This document shows, one piece after another, positions 33,604-45,674 of a stretch of DNA of 64,000 nt (position 1 is the stretch's first letter; each line of letters starts with the position of its first letter). The DNA is from Diospyros lotus (taxonomy: Eukaryota > Streptophyta > Magnoliopsida > Ericales > Ebenaceae), in NCBI RefSeq assembly GCF_014633365.1, contig NC_068344.1, positions 10,369,669-10,433,668 of the forward strand, written 5' to 3'. A program made the position numbers and the translations under genes. The notes beneath the pieces are model-generated. The model worked only from the letters and a program-made list of their open reading frames with translations, did no database searches and was not told the origin of the DNA.

Positions 33604-34626
33604 ATGGCAGATGGCACTCGTATGAAGCAGATGGAACTGCAACTTCAGCAGGTGACGACCACGGTGATGGACGTGCAGGCTAGAGTCAGATCGATAGAGG
33701 ACTCTATTGAAGTGGTGGTGGACAGAAAGATGGAGAAAGCCTCAGAACAATTGCGCAAGGATATGCACAATCAAATCAGAGATGAGATGAGAGAACAAAG
33801 CAATATGCTACGTGATCAGATGCAACAGTTTATGCTCATGTTTTTTAGCCAAGCGCAGATGAGAATGCCTCTTGATTTTCCCTCGTGAGAGAGATCAAAG
33901 CCAATATTGCCGGGAATCGACACTGGTCAGAGGATGGTGGGATCATCAGAGGTGGAGATTGATCCAATGGCAATGGGGAACAACGAAGTGGATAGGAGAC
34001 AGGAGATCCAGGTCAATTCTACCCATCATAACTTTCCAGTTCCAAAATTGGAACTACCAGTGTTTGATGAGGCTAAGCCACGATGGTGGATCCGACGATG
34101 TGAGAAGTTGTTCAAAATACATCAAGTGGCCAAGGAGCAGAAGATTAATCTGGCAGTGGCCTACTTGAACGACATAGGAAATGTATGGTATCAAGGATGG
34201 TCAAGAGTGAGAGAAGAATGTAACTGGGATGACTTTGTGAAGGGATTATGTGAGAGGTTCAGCGAAAGGAGGACTATGGATATAGTTGAGGAGTTCAACA
34301 AAATGAAATAGAGTGGATCAATGCAGGAGTATCAGCTCCGATTTGAGGAGCTAAAATCTCTTATGCTCAATAGGAATCCACACTTGACCGAAGACTATTT
34401 CGTGTCGAGTTTTATCAGCGGACTGGGTGAGGAACTCAAATCCGCAATCAAGATGATAAGGCCAAGGACGGTCCAGGAAGCAGTGGAAAGTGCTCTACTC
34501 CAGGAATTAAATGTGGAAGCACTGATAAAGAAACAGAGGAATCAAAGTAGGGGAAACAGCTTGGGTTCCTCACTGCCAGGAAGGGAGATGTACAAGGTTG
34601 GCGCAATGCCAAAGCCACCAGCACTA
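33604..34626 (+). pseudogene. GypQ gag, 5' part
   Basis: From ATG 33604 the frame encodes an N-terminal coiled coil (MKQMELQLQQVTTTVMDVQA) and then the capsid (KPRWWIRRCEKLFKIHQVAK, FVKGLCERFSERR). It is broken only by TGA at 33886 and TAG at 34309, both in frame. It ends at CACTA, where GypK inserted; the zinc knuckle resumes at 41889 and beyond. Confidence 0.85.
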
Positions 34627-35005
34627 TGATGGGATTCAACACAATAGGTAGGATTTCCAGTGAATAAGGTGAGTTTCGGCTATATTGCAACTCTCAATTA
34701 CAAGAAAAAACAATGTAAACAAGCAACAAAGCTGGGCATTCGAGAGGCCCAGGACTCTCCTGCAAGAAAACTCTAAATTCTTCACACCTTCTCTCTCTTC
34801 TAACCTCCTTTTTATAGGTTGTTATCCCTACACCATAATCGTATTTGGTTATGCCCATGCACATGCTGGTTTGTTACACAAACCAGCCAAATGCCTACCC
34901 TACTCCTGGCGCACATGCTGGCCGTTACGCCCTCTCGCAGTGTCCCCAGTATTCCCTTGATTCTTGTTGCGCCTTTGGTATGTTTGCAGTATCGGCGGCC
35001 TAACA
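34627..35005 (-). repeat. 3' LTR of GypK
   Basis: Same length as the right LTR with few substitutions. On the minus strand a GGGGAGGGGAGTAA polypurine tract adjoins it (35006-35020). Confidence 0.93.
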
Positions 35006-35058
35006 TTACTCCCCTCCCCAACTTTCACCTTGTCCTCAAGGTGAAAAGAGGGAAATTG

Positions 35059-36230
35059 CTACTGAATTAGGCTATAAGGCTCCCAAGTGGCTTCCAAAGG
35101 AGGTAACCGCTTCCATTGAAGTAGGACATCCAATCCCTGTAAATTACTCCTTGTTCCTGGCCTGACCCACAACACTGCCTCCGGTTCAACCAACATCTCC
35201 AAATCTGCACTTAACTGATTAGGAATCTCCACAGTGGCTTGCAAAGCACCCTTGGCTTCTCATAGTTGGGACACATGGAAGACTGGGTGAATGCTACAGT
35301 GTGAAGGCAGCTTTAACTTGTAAGCGACAGGCCCAATTTCCTTTTCAACTTCAAATGGACCATAGAATCTAGGAGCCAACTTCTCATTAGAACGACCAAC
35401 CAATGTCTTTCTACGATAGGGTCTTAGTTTCAAGTAAACTAAGTCCCCAACCTTAAACTTCATTGCTCTTCTTTTCATATCAGCCCCCATCTTCATTACT
35501 GCTTGAGCTCTTAGTAGTTGTGCCTTAAGTTCCTCCAAAATGTGATCTCTTTCAATCAGCTGATGCTCCACTACTGAAACATGAGTGGATCCCCTTTCAA
35601 CCCTCAATATTGTTGGCGGTTCTTGCCCATAAACTGCCTGGAATGGTGTAATTCTCGAGGCTGTGTGGTACGAAGTGTTGTACCAAAGTTCAGCCCAGGG
35701 CAGCCACACAAACCAAGCTTTAGGTTTAAAGGAAGCAAAACAGCGAAGGTATGTCTCCAATGTCCTATTCAGCACCTCTATTTGACCATCCGTTTGTGGA
35801 TGGTAAACTATGCTGCGGTGGAGCTTGGTGCCTTGGAGGCGGAACAATTCCTCCCAAAATTTGCTCATGAAGATCTTGTCCCTATCGGATACAATGGACC
35901 ATGGTAAACCATGAAGCCTCACCACTTCCTTTATGAAAATTCCTGCCACCTCTCCAGCTGTAAAAGGGTGTTTAAGCCCGATGAAATGCCCATACTTACT
36001 GAGTCTATCCACTACCATCAAATACCTATGGATGTCCCTCTTCATACCTGGCCAATATACATTGGCTACATCCTCTTGTAGGTTTTCAAGAATCCCGAGT
36101 GTCCTCCCACATTCCCATCATGTCCCTCATGTAAAAGCAATGGAATGAGAGAAGAGCCTTTCGATAGGTACAACCTACCCTTGTAGAGGAGGTGGCTGTC
36201 CACCAACTGGAAATAGGGTCAGGAAGTAGG
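35059..36230 (-). pseudogene. GypK integrase and chromodomain-like tail, internal deletion
   Basis: The frame 36045-35260 reads MKRDIHRYL directly followed by MVVDRLSKYGHF. In relatives these are separated by the two zinc-binding cysteines and the first catalytic Asp (DFIEGLP type). That segment is deleted. Second Asp (SDRDKIF) and Glu (QTDGQIEVLNR) remain. After a TGA near 35260 the tail reads LDVLLQWKRLPPLEATWEPY, the end of a chromodomain, which in chromoviruses helps direct integration to heterochromatin. Without the first Asp the integrase should be inactive. Confidence 0.82.
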
Positions 36231-37464
36231 ATCAAGCTGGAGATCCTTGACCACACTTTGCAGCCACTCATTTTCTTCTACTTCCCGAACCAGCTGATCA
36301 AGTTGGAGAACCTGAGGGACGGTTAAGGCTAAGAGGGCAGCAGAGTGGCTAATGAGGGACAATCCATCTGCTGCCTTGTTTTCCAGTCCAGGCCTATATT
36401 GAATTTCGAACTGAAATCCCATTAACTTGATCATCCACTTCTGATATTCTGGGCTCACCAACCTTTGCTCCATCAGAAACTTGAGATTCTTTTGGTCAGT
36501 CATGACCACAAACTTCTGCCCCAACAAATAATGCCGCCACTTTTGCACCGCAAACACAATGGCCATCAACTCTCTCTCATAAACTGATTTACTCCTTCCC
36601 AACTGATTAAAGGCATGACTGAAATAAGCAATAGGTCTATGATCTTGCATTAAAACAACCCCCATACCTTGTCCAGACGCATCCGTTTCAACCACAAATG
36701 GCTTGTCAAAATTCGGCAAAGCCAAAACAGACAACGATACCATGGCAGCCTTGAGCCGTTGGAAAGCTTGCTCAGCTGTCTCATCCCAAAAAAAATTGTT
36801 CTTTCGAAGTCGCTCCGTGAGAGGCCATGCTAACCGGCCATAATCCTTAACAAAGCGCCTATAATATCCCGTGAGACCGAGGAAACCACGCAATTCCTTC
36901 AATGTGGTAGGAGTGGGCCAATCTAACATAGCTTTTATCTTGCTACAATCAGCTGAAACCCCTTGTTGCGATATAATGTGGCCTAAGTACTCCAGTTCCA
37001 GTTGTCCAAACAAACACTTCTTCCTATTCGCAAATAGTTGGTTAGCTGCCAGCACCTCCAGAACACAACATAAGTGTTGTGCATGTTGTTCAAAATCCTT
37101 GCTGAAAACCAATACGTCATCAAAAAAGACTAACACAAATCGCCTCATTTGCTCCCTAAAGATGTCATTCATCAATGACTGAAACGTGGCTGGCGCGTTA
37201 GTCAATCCGAAAGGCATTACGAGGAACTCGTAATGGCCTCCATGCGTCCGGAAGGCTGTCTTTGGAATATCCTCAGCCCTAATGCGAATTTGATGATACC
37301 CAGATTTAAGGTCGAGTTTGGAAAAGACCTTGGCCCCATGAAGCTCATCCAACAACTCCTCGATCACTGGAATTGGAAACTTGTCAGGCACAGTCACCTT
37401 ATTCAAAGCCCTATAGTCCACACAAAAACGCCACCCTCCATCCTTCTTCTTGACAATGACATAT
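36219..37464 (-). pseudogene. GypK RT and RNaseH
   Basis: Open frame from the CopL junction to 36219. It contains [19 protein letters not shown], the RT catalytic motif [10 protein letters not shown], and RNaseH ([41 protein letters not shown]). Catalytic residues look intact. Only the insertion at about 37465 separates it from the upstream polyprotein. Confidence 0.88.
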
Positions 37465-39514
37465 GTAGAGAAAGTATCGATAGATGACAACGTCGTAAAT
37501 CCCTTGACTAAAGCTCTGTCCCAGGAGAAACATGAAAGTCATGTTCGATCATCAGGTATAAGATACATGAATGATTGGCTCTAGTGCAAGTGGGAGATTG
37601 TTAGTGTAGGTGCTCTAGACCCAATCAAATTGGGCATGTTGTACACTGACAATTGTAATCATATTATTATTTGAATAAAGAGTTATTCAAATTCACAAGA
37701 AGTCATTCTATTAGTTTCTTGTTATTATTGTAATAACCGAATGAAACTAGATAAAAGTCCATATGATGTGTACTGTGAATAATCTATAAAGATGTGAGAT
37801 GATGCATCACAGTTTCTAGACATCATTAAACGTCCCAAGTAGTAGCAATGTCAAGAATGGACATTGACAATTGCGGTAAAACTTGTATGTGCTATGTTTT
37901 TGCTATGTGATGGCAATGGGGGTCTCACACCCATAGGCATGGGGATGCCTAGACAAGTACATAGGTGACCAATGTTGGAGAACATGTCACTGGACATGAC
38001 TCGTCATGAGAATCCATTTTGGTTATATGTTGATGGTATTCTCATACGAGATGGGTGTAACTAATCTTTGGACCTGAGGTTATCACGGTCATCTCATAAG
38101 AAGACCGGTATGCTTTGACATCGTTTCGATGGGCCTAGACAAAGGCTGCACGTGGGCGATCGTTGGGTATATCGTGAGACTTATAGAGATGGGTGCATAG
38201 CCAAGATGGGACTCGTCTATCCCTTGATAGAGGATGATGTATCTAAGGCGCCTTCGGTGGTTATTCACTTTAAATCCATGGCCATGGTGAAAGAGATCAA
38301 TAAGGAGTTATTGATTTACTTTCTAATTAAGTGAAGATATCCGAAAGACCGAAGAAAACTCATGTGATCGCTATCAAGCAACACATCGTCATACTTGAGA
38401 TCACATAAGATACATTGACGAGAGGATCGAATTACACGGTAACCATGCTCGTGAAAGGTTATTTGCGGATTATGAATCCTTCTGAATAATTGGGTAGGCA
38501 TGATGCCTTGCTAGAGGCCAATCTTGTCTTATGTGTTCGTACCGACACATTGCCAACATATTCGGGAGCCTAATGAGTCATACGCAATAGGCACGGTCCC
38601 TGGCTTAAACCAGGAAAGCGGACGTATGGTTAAGTGGGACACTTTGGCAAGAAGTTGTGCCGTCATAGGTTCTCACAGGAAAATAACAAACAAACGTAAT
38701 GACGTCGATATAACGAGGGGTCGTCATAAAGGAAAATGTTTTCTAAAATAGCAATTCATTAAATTAGAAAGTAGTTTCTAACTTAATGATTAAATTAGAA
38801 AGAAGTTTTTAATTTAATAATTTGGGCTTAATTTAATACTTGGGCTAAATAAAGTATTTGGGCCAAATATTAAATTAAATTAAATATTTGGGCTAAATTA
38901 GATTTGGGTCAAATATTAAATAATAAATATTATATTTTGGCTAAATAAGATTTGTGCCAAATATTAAATATTAAATATTTGGTTTGAATTAGATTTGGGC
39001 CACATATTTTATAAATGGATTTGGGCCACTTTAATTTCTAGTTGGACTAGGATCAATGGGCTAGCCCAATCCATGTCCATTAGGGTTTGGGAAACCCTAG
39101 GAGGTTGCTTCTCTATAAATATCCTTTTATAGGTTGCCCATAATTGAAGTGTTTTTGGTGTCGTTTTTCAAGAGTTGAAAAACGTATTGCCGTTCACTCT
39201 CCCTGTTTTCTTTTTGCATCGATTTGAAACGTGGGTGTTCTTTTACCGTCCATACACAAGCCGCGCAAAGGAGAAGGAGCTAGCACTCATATTCCGCTCT
39301 CATTGCCAACGGATGCGTGCCGCGTATCACGAGTTAGAGGCCGGACGCTTGGACGGCTCGAATCCGCGAACGACTCGATAATCTAAAGGTTAGATTTATT
39401 TATTTGTTTGTGAATGATTTGACTTCGACGTTGATCCAATTGCCGGGATCGGGGTAAGTTCAAATTTTTGAACTATGCTGTTTGCCCCGTAGCGATCTTG
39501 CTTTACTTTCAGTG
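37465..39514 (+). mobile_element. CopL: 3' fragment of a copia element inside GypK
   Basis: Plus-strand fragment: the RNaseH tail ([20 protein letters not shown] to stop 37582-37584), a polypurine tract (AAGTGGGAGAT, about 37588), then an LTR of about 1.9 kb (TGTTAGTGTAGG at 37599 to CTTTACTTTCA at 39511). ATATG occurs on both sides (37461-37465 and 39515-39519), as if duplicated, although the 5' part of the element is absent. The host GypK RT frame resumes on each side. The three bases after the LTR end could be the start of a decayed primer site. Confidence 0.75.
38821..39010 (+). repeat. AT-rich TTTGGGC(T/C)AAAT repeats in the CopL LTR
   Basis: About eight irregular copies of a motif like ATTTGGGCTAAAT separated by TAAATTA-rich spacers. 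The array is non-coding. Confidence 0.7.
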
Positions 39515-39519
39515 ATATG

Positions 39520-41416
39520 AAAAAGGGCTGGAACTAGGCTGTTTAATCCCCACCGCTAGCATCTCTCCTACCATCTTCTCAATCTCGTTTTTCTGGAGGT
39601 AAGGATAACGATAGGGCCAAACACTAACCGGTACCGTGCCTGGTAGTAGGTTGATTGCATGATCCCTTTTTCTGGAAGGAGGCAGCCCTTCAGGTGTTGT
39701 GAACACCTCCTCAAACTCAGCTAACACCTCTTTTAGGAATGGTGGAACCTCTACCTGGCTGTCATTGTATTTAGCTGCCATCGTTCCCAGCTCAAGCAAC
39801 ATTCCTTCTCCATTCTCCTTGAAGGCCTTCATCATAGCCTTTAAGGATACCAAGCTTTTGCTCAAGCTAGGATCTCCTTGCAAGGTCACGGCCAATCCCC
39901 CAACCTGAAACTTCATAGTTAAAGCCTTCCAATCCACTCTCATCTTCCCCACTGTTGCCAGCCACTTCATCCCAAGGATTACATCAGAACTACCCAACTC
40001 CAAGGGCAGAAAATCCTCCACGATTTGTAAGTTTTGTAGGTGCAATTTCACCCCCTTGCAAATGCCGGCCGCTTGCACCGCCATTCCTGTCCCCATAATC
40101 ACCCCATATCCGGTAGTTTCTGCTCGTGGCAGCCCCAACCGTTGCACCAGTTCTGCTGCTATAAAATTGTGGGTCGCCCCTCCATCAATAAGTACCACCA
40201 CTGGTTGCCCTTCTATATCCCCTTGCAACTTCATTGTTTGCGGTGTTGTCAACCCCACCACTGAATTCAAGGAGAGTTCAATGACCTCGCTGCCTTGCCC
40301 CACTTCCTCTTCTACTTCCCTTCCTTCTCCTGTTTCCCCCTCGACTCCTTCCTCTTTCCTTTCTTCATCATAAATCATCATAACATGCAACTCCTTGTTC
40401 TTGCACCTGTGGCCAACTAAATATTTCTCATCACATCGAAAGCATAATCACTTCTCCCTTTTAGCTTTCCACTCAGCCTCACTGAGTCGTTTAAAAGAGC
40501 CATTGCTGCCACTACCAGCCACTGGCAGCTTGTTGCTCACCTGACCAAAGACTCTCGAAAGCGGAGTCGAGCTTTTTGATTGTATGGGAGGGGGTCGAAC
40601 AACATTGGTTGTAGAATGGGTAGGGAAATTACTCCTCGCTGGTCCGAACGCCCTACAGCAGTTGAGCATGGCTACATTTTTATCCTCGATACACTGCGCC
40701 ATCGTCATGATCCGATCCAACCCCCTAGGTTGTAGTACCCTAATCTCAGCCTTGATTTCTGGCTTAAGGCCGTTGATGAAATGGCCCTCCAAGAATGCCT
40801 CAGAGACGTCCAACACTGGCACGGCCAAAGTCTCAAACATCATCCAGTAATCCTTGACAATACCATCTTGTCGTAGAGCTAGGAACCTCTCCTCTAGCGA
40901 CCCCTCTTGAGTTGGACAGAATCGGTTGAGAATTCCCTGCTTGAGCCCTCCCCAACTGCAGATCCCCCTACGCCTAGACTCCCACTGGAACCAAGCGAGG
41001 GCCCCTGCCTCGAAGCACAACGCTGCGGACTCGATCTTCTCATCATCGGACAACTAGTTGATCGTGAAGTACCTCTCCGCCCTGAAAATCCAATCGTCCA
41101 AGTTGTCTCCCACGAAGGTTGGCATTTCCAGTCGCTGACCTCTCCCTTCCTGTCGCGATGCAGCGCTCATGACTCCCTCCATTCTTTGGTTCATGCCGCA
41201 CCCCGATGTCACTTCGGAATCTGGGGTAAACTCCGTTGGCCATTCGCTCCCATGGGCCTTAGCTTTCCTCTCCCGTTCCTGTTCGTCCCACCTTGTTCGC
41301 ATGATGGCGAACTGTTCGAGCATTTCTGCTACGTTCCGGTTTATGGTTTGAATCTCTCCCCTCATCGTGTCGGCCTTCTCCTCCAGGTCCCCCACTCTCT
41401 CGGTTAGGTTTACCAT
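39520..41416 (-). pseudogene. GypK gag and protease with start of RT
   Basis: The ATG at 41416 opens gag with a coiled coil (LTERVGDLEEKADTMRGEI). The frame runs through a TAG at about 41054 (a Trp in relatives) and a TGA at about 40448, just before the zinc knuckle (CFRCDEKYLVGHRC). It then continues unbroken from 40390 to 39515: protease with D-G-G-A-T-H (VVLIDGGATHNFI), then the linker to RT (KQPSSSPFS). All parts share one frame, so gag-pol was translated as one polyprotein, as in many chromoviruses. Confidence 0.87.
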
Positions 41417-41446
41417 GGTGATCGACGAATGCTCTGATACCAAAAT

Positions 41447-41825
41447 TGATGGGATTCAACACAATAGGTAGGATTTCCAGTGAATAAGGTGAGTTTCGGT
41501 TGTATTACAACTCTCAATTACAAGAAAAAACAATGTAAACAAGCAACAAAGCTGGGCATTCGAGAGGCCCAGGACTCTCCTGCAAGAAAACTCTAAATTC
41601 TTCACACCTTCTCTCTCTTCTAACCTCCTTTTTATAGGTTGTTATCCCTCCACCATAACCGTATTTGATTATGCCCATGCACATGCTGGTTTGTTACACA
41701 AACCAGCCAAATGCCTACTCTACCCCTAGCGCACATGCTGGCCGTTACGCCCTCTCGCGGTGTCCCCAATATTCCCTTGATTCTTGTTGCGCCTTTGGTA
41801 TGTTTGCAGTATCGGCGGCCTAACA
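41447..41825 (-). repeat. 5' LTR of GypK
   Basis: The 379-bp partner of 34627-35005. Primer site TGGTATCAGAGC at 41442-41431 on the minus strand. Confidence 0.93.
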
Positions 41826-41830
41826 CACTA

Positions 41831-42626
41831 CTACCACCTACTAGCATGGGGCAATAAGGAAGCAGAAGGAACAAACAAAAGAGACCCTCAGGGTCATGTT
41901 ACAGGTGTGGGGATAGGTACTTCCCCGAACACCAATGCAGGAGGCAATTGCTCCTGTTGGAAGGAGGTGAGGTTGAGGAAGATGCAGGAGAAGAAGCAAT
42001 GGTGGTAGGGGAAGATTGGGAGGAGCAAGACAATGGTGCAATATCCCTCCATGCCATAAAAGGAGTGGCTAGTAACAAGATTATCAAGGTTGAAGGAACG
42101 GTGCAAGAAGGAACACTCATGGTCCTAATTGACAGTGAGAGTACCCACAGCTTTATTGATGAAGGGACAGCTAAAAACATGAAATGTGAGTTATCTAACA
42201 CTCAACCTTTAGCAGTGACTATGGCTAATGGAAGCATGGTGTTAAGCAGATCAGCATGCATGGGGTTTTGTTGGACAATGCAAGGGGAGACATTTGAAGC
42301 CAACCTTAGGCTGCTGAAGCTAGGGGGGGTGCCAAATAGTCTTGGGAGTTGATTGGATGAGAGGGGTAAGTCCTATCAACTTCGACTTTAATAAGATGGA
42401 GGTTACGTTGGAAAAGGGAGGCAGGAGAGTTACACTTCAAGGAAATATAGAAACAGGGTCCTGCAAGCTGATCAAGGGAAAGAGGCTGCACAAATTGCTC
42501 AAGAGTAAGTTTTCCCAAGTGGCTCAATTATTCTCGATTGAGACCAGTGAGGAGACTGCGAAACAAGGAGAACAAGAGGGCCAATGTTCAATAACTACCT
42601 GCAAGCCAACCACAAACCTATGGTAG
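41831..42626 (+). pseudogene. GypQ gag zinc knuckle and protease
   Basis: Resumes after GypK with the zinc knuckle CYRCGDRYFPEHQC (about 41893-41934) and an acidic linker. The protease-like segment follows (MVLIDSESTHSFIDEG near 42130). The usual D-S-G is D-S-E, which should abolish protease activity. A frameshift near 42335 leads to VDWMRGVSPINFDFNKMEV. Confidence 0.82.
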
Positions 42627-42639
42627 GTACATGAGCTGG

Positions 42640-45450
42640 CCTCCCTTGATGCATTACTTATTGAGTTTAGGGATCTATTTGCATAACTTAAGGACCTGCC
42701 CCCCAAAAGACCATTTGATCACTCTATCCCTTTACAACCAAATGCCAAACCAGTTAATATAAGATCCTATAGATACCCACCAAAGCTCAAAACTGAAATT
42801 GAGAAATTAGTAAGAGAAATGTTGGACAATTCTAGAATCAGAGCCAGCAAAAGCCCATTTGCATCCCTCGTCCTTTTAGTTAAAAACAAGGATCGAACCT
42901 GGCGTTTTTGTCAACTAGCGCCAACTTAACCACATCACAATTAAAGACAAATTTCTCATTCCCATCATTGAAGAACTCCTAGATGAACTAAACCATGCAT
43001 CCGTTTTCTCTAAACTTAAACCTAAGATCGGGCTATCATCAAATCCGAATGAACCCAACTGATATACCCAAAATAACCTTTAGAACCCACCATGGGCATT
43101 ATGAGTTTACAGTAATGCCTTTCGGATTAACTAATGCACCAGCAACATTTCAAGCACTAATAAACCACATCTTTGAACCTTATCTTCGAAAATTTGTGTT
43201 AGTATTTTTTGATGACATATTGATCTATAGCCCAACTTTTTCTAAACACCTAGAACACCTTAAAATTGCATTTAGCATCCTTAAACTCAATCGGCTATGC
43301 ATCAAAAGGTCCAAATGTGACTTCGCCCAGAAGCAGGTGGAGTATTTGGGGCATGTGATTTCCAGTGTTGGAGTTAGCACTGATCCCAAGAAGATTTCAG
43401 CTATGGTAACATGGCCTAAACTAGAGAACATCAAGTCCTTAAGGGGGTTCTTGGGGCTAACGGGTTACTATAGGCATTTTGTGAAAAACTATGGAGTGAC
43501 AAGCAAGCCACTGACAAAATTATTAAAAAAATATAACTTCAGATGGAATGAAGAGGCAGAAAATGCATTTGGGCAGTTGAAGCAAGCCATGTGCGAAGTG
43601 CCAGTGTTGAGGATTCCTGATTTTAGTAAGTCGTTCTTCTTAGAGACCAACACATGTGGAACCGAGGTAGGAGTTGTGTTATCTCAAGAGGGCCGACCCT
43701 TAGCTTTCATGAGTCAAGCTTTAGCCTCAAGACATCAAGGGCTCAGCACATATGACAAGGAGTTATTGGTTGTGCTGATGGCAGTGGAAAAATGGAGACA
43801 CTATTTGGAAAGGGGACAATTTATAATCAAAACAGATCATGAGAGTCTCAAGTTCCTTACCCAACAAAAGTTGCACACTAATTTGTAGAAAAAGGGGATG
43901 GCAAAGCTGATGGGACTGGATTTTGTGATTCAGTATAGAAGAGGAAAAGAAAACGTGGCTGCGGATGCCTTATTAAGGCGTTATGAGGAGGGAGACTGTA
44001 CAGCCATTACAACACTAGTACCAGGAGGTGACAGCAAGCTATGATAAAGGAGCTTGGACACGAGAGTTACTAGAGCAGCTGAGTCTGGACAGCAACAGCA
44101 GGTAGGGGTACACTATATGCAATGGCCTGATGAGGTATCGGGGGCAATTGGTGATAGGAGACTGCGAGATCTTGAAGAAAAGAATTCTCCAAACCATGCA
44201 CAACTCGGCCTTAAGGGGACACTCAGGCATCCAAAACACTTACCACAAGGTGAAACAAGTGTTTTATTGGCCAGGATTAAAGAAATCAATAACAGAGTTC
44301 GTGATGCAATGTGACACTTGTAAGAGGCGTAAACATGAATCAGTAGCTAAGCCTGGACTCCTGCAGCCATTAGGGGTTCTAGATCAAGCATGAGCTAATA
44401 TAACTATGGATTTTGTCGAAGGCTTGCCACGGTAAGAGGGGAGGAACAGTGTCCTAGTCGTGGTGGATCAATTAACCAAGTACAGCCACTTCATCAGCTT
44501 GTCCCACCCATTCAGGGCACAAGAGGTGGCTAGAATGTTTCTAAACAATGTAGTGAAGTTACATGGGGTGCCTCAAACGATTATTTCAGACAGGGACAAG
44601 CTGTTTACTAGTTTATTTTAGCAAGGTTTACTGAAATCTTTGGGCTCTAAGCTCCACATGTCCACAGCTTACCACCCAGAAACTGACGGCCAATTGGAGA
44701 GACTTAATCAATGCCTCAAGACTTACCTGAGGTGTTTCTGCTTTATGTAGCCCAAAGAGTGGCACAAGTGGTTGTCCTTGGCGTGATGGTGGTACAATTC
44801 TAGCCACCACCGATCCATTAGAATGACCCCATTTGAGGCGTTATATGGATACAAGCCTAGTCTATTACCATCTATGTGGGAGCCAATGTCGATGGCAGCC
44901 GCAGATACCTATCTACAAAACAGGCAGGAGATTCTACACCTTGAAAACTGAGTTGGCCAAGGCTCAAAACTGGATGAAACGACTAACGGATAAAAAGAGG
45001 AGTGAGAGAACGTTTGAGGTAGGAGAAAAGGTGTACCTCAAACTCAGTCAGCCCCATCTGAGAACTCTTTCGAGGCAGCCTGTTACTAAACTAAGCCTCA
45101 AGTTTTTTGAACCGTATGCCATTACTGCCAAGGTGGTACCAGTAGACTACAAGCTACAACTGCCCGAGGGAACACACATTCACCCTGTGTTCCACGTGTC
45201 CTTACTCAGGGGAGCAACTGGGAACCAAACTACCAGTCAAACCATTCCCATTCCATTCAGGGAGGAAGAACTAGCAATCACCACAGTAGCCATCTTGGAC
45301 AAAAGAGTGATTTTTCAGAAAGGAGCCCCAATCACCCAAGTGCTAGTGCAGTGGTCCTTACTGCACTCCGACAATAATACTTGGGAATACCTGCCATAGT
45401 TCCTCCAACAATTCCCAAATGTAGCCAACTTGTTCAGCATTCTTGAGGAC
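42640..45450 (+). pseudogene. GypQ RT, RNaseH, integrase and chromodomain
   Basis: RT fingers are frameshifted around 42900-43030. The palm is open in 42995-43888 with FFDDILIYSP. RNaseH begins ETNTCGTEVGVVL, where relatives have ETDxCG, so a catalytic Asp is Asn here. The integrase zinc region is at 44130-44393 (HNSALRGHSGIQNTYHK, CDTCKRRKH); the core ([23 protein letters not shown]) has several stops. The C-terminal frame to 45399 ends with QVLVQWSLLHSDNNTWEYLP, a chromodomain-like segment. Confidence 0.85.
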
Positions 45451-45674
45451 AAGAATTAGCTTAAGGGGAGAGGAGTTGTTGTGTACCTAAGGGGGAATAA
45501 TTGTAATAAACAATAAAGGCTGGTAGGTAATTGTAATTGTGAGGAATTTAGACATTTACATGCGGAAGTGGCAACCGTTTCTGGCACCAACTTCCGCTAG
45601 GGACGAGTATATAAGCTCGGCCTGCCTCCTTGTGAAGATATCGAATATCATTTGAAAAATTTCTTGTTCTATTT

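Larger units (their letters stand above)
34627..41825 (-). mobile_element. GypK: full-length Ty3/gypsy chromovirus
   Basis: LTRs of 379 bp each (34627-35005 and 41447-41825), TGATGGGATTC to GGCGGCCTAACA, and a perfect 5-bp target duplication CACTA (34622-34626, 41826-41830). The primer site is at 41442-41431, the polypurine tract at 35020-35006. Minus-strand gag-pol is a single frame with a few stops. The LTRs look nearly identical, so it is younger than GypQ. Its RT is split by the CopL fragment. Confidence 0.94.

Noticed and set aside
38152..38751. Several 60-75 codon frames
   Set aside because: All are inside the CopL LTR, out of register with each other and without domains.
34622..41830. 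CACTA at both ends as a sign of a CACTA DNA transposon
   Set aside because: It is the 5-bp target duplication. The element has LTRs, a primer site and gypsy pol, and no CACTA terminal inverted repeats.
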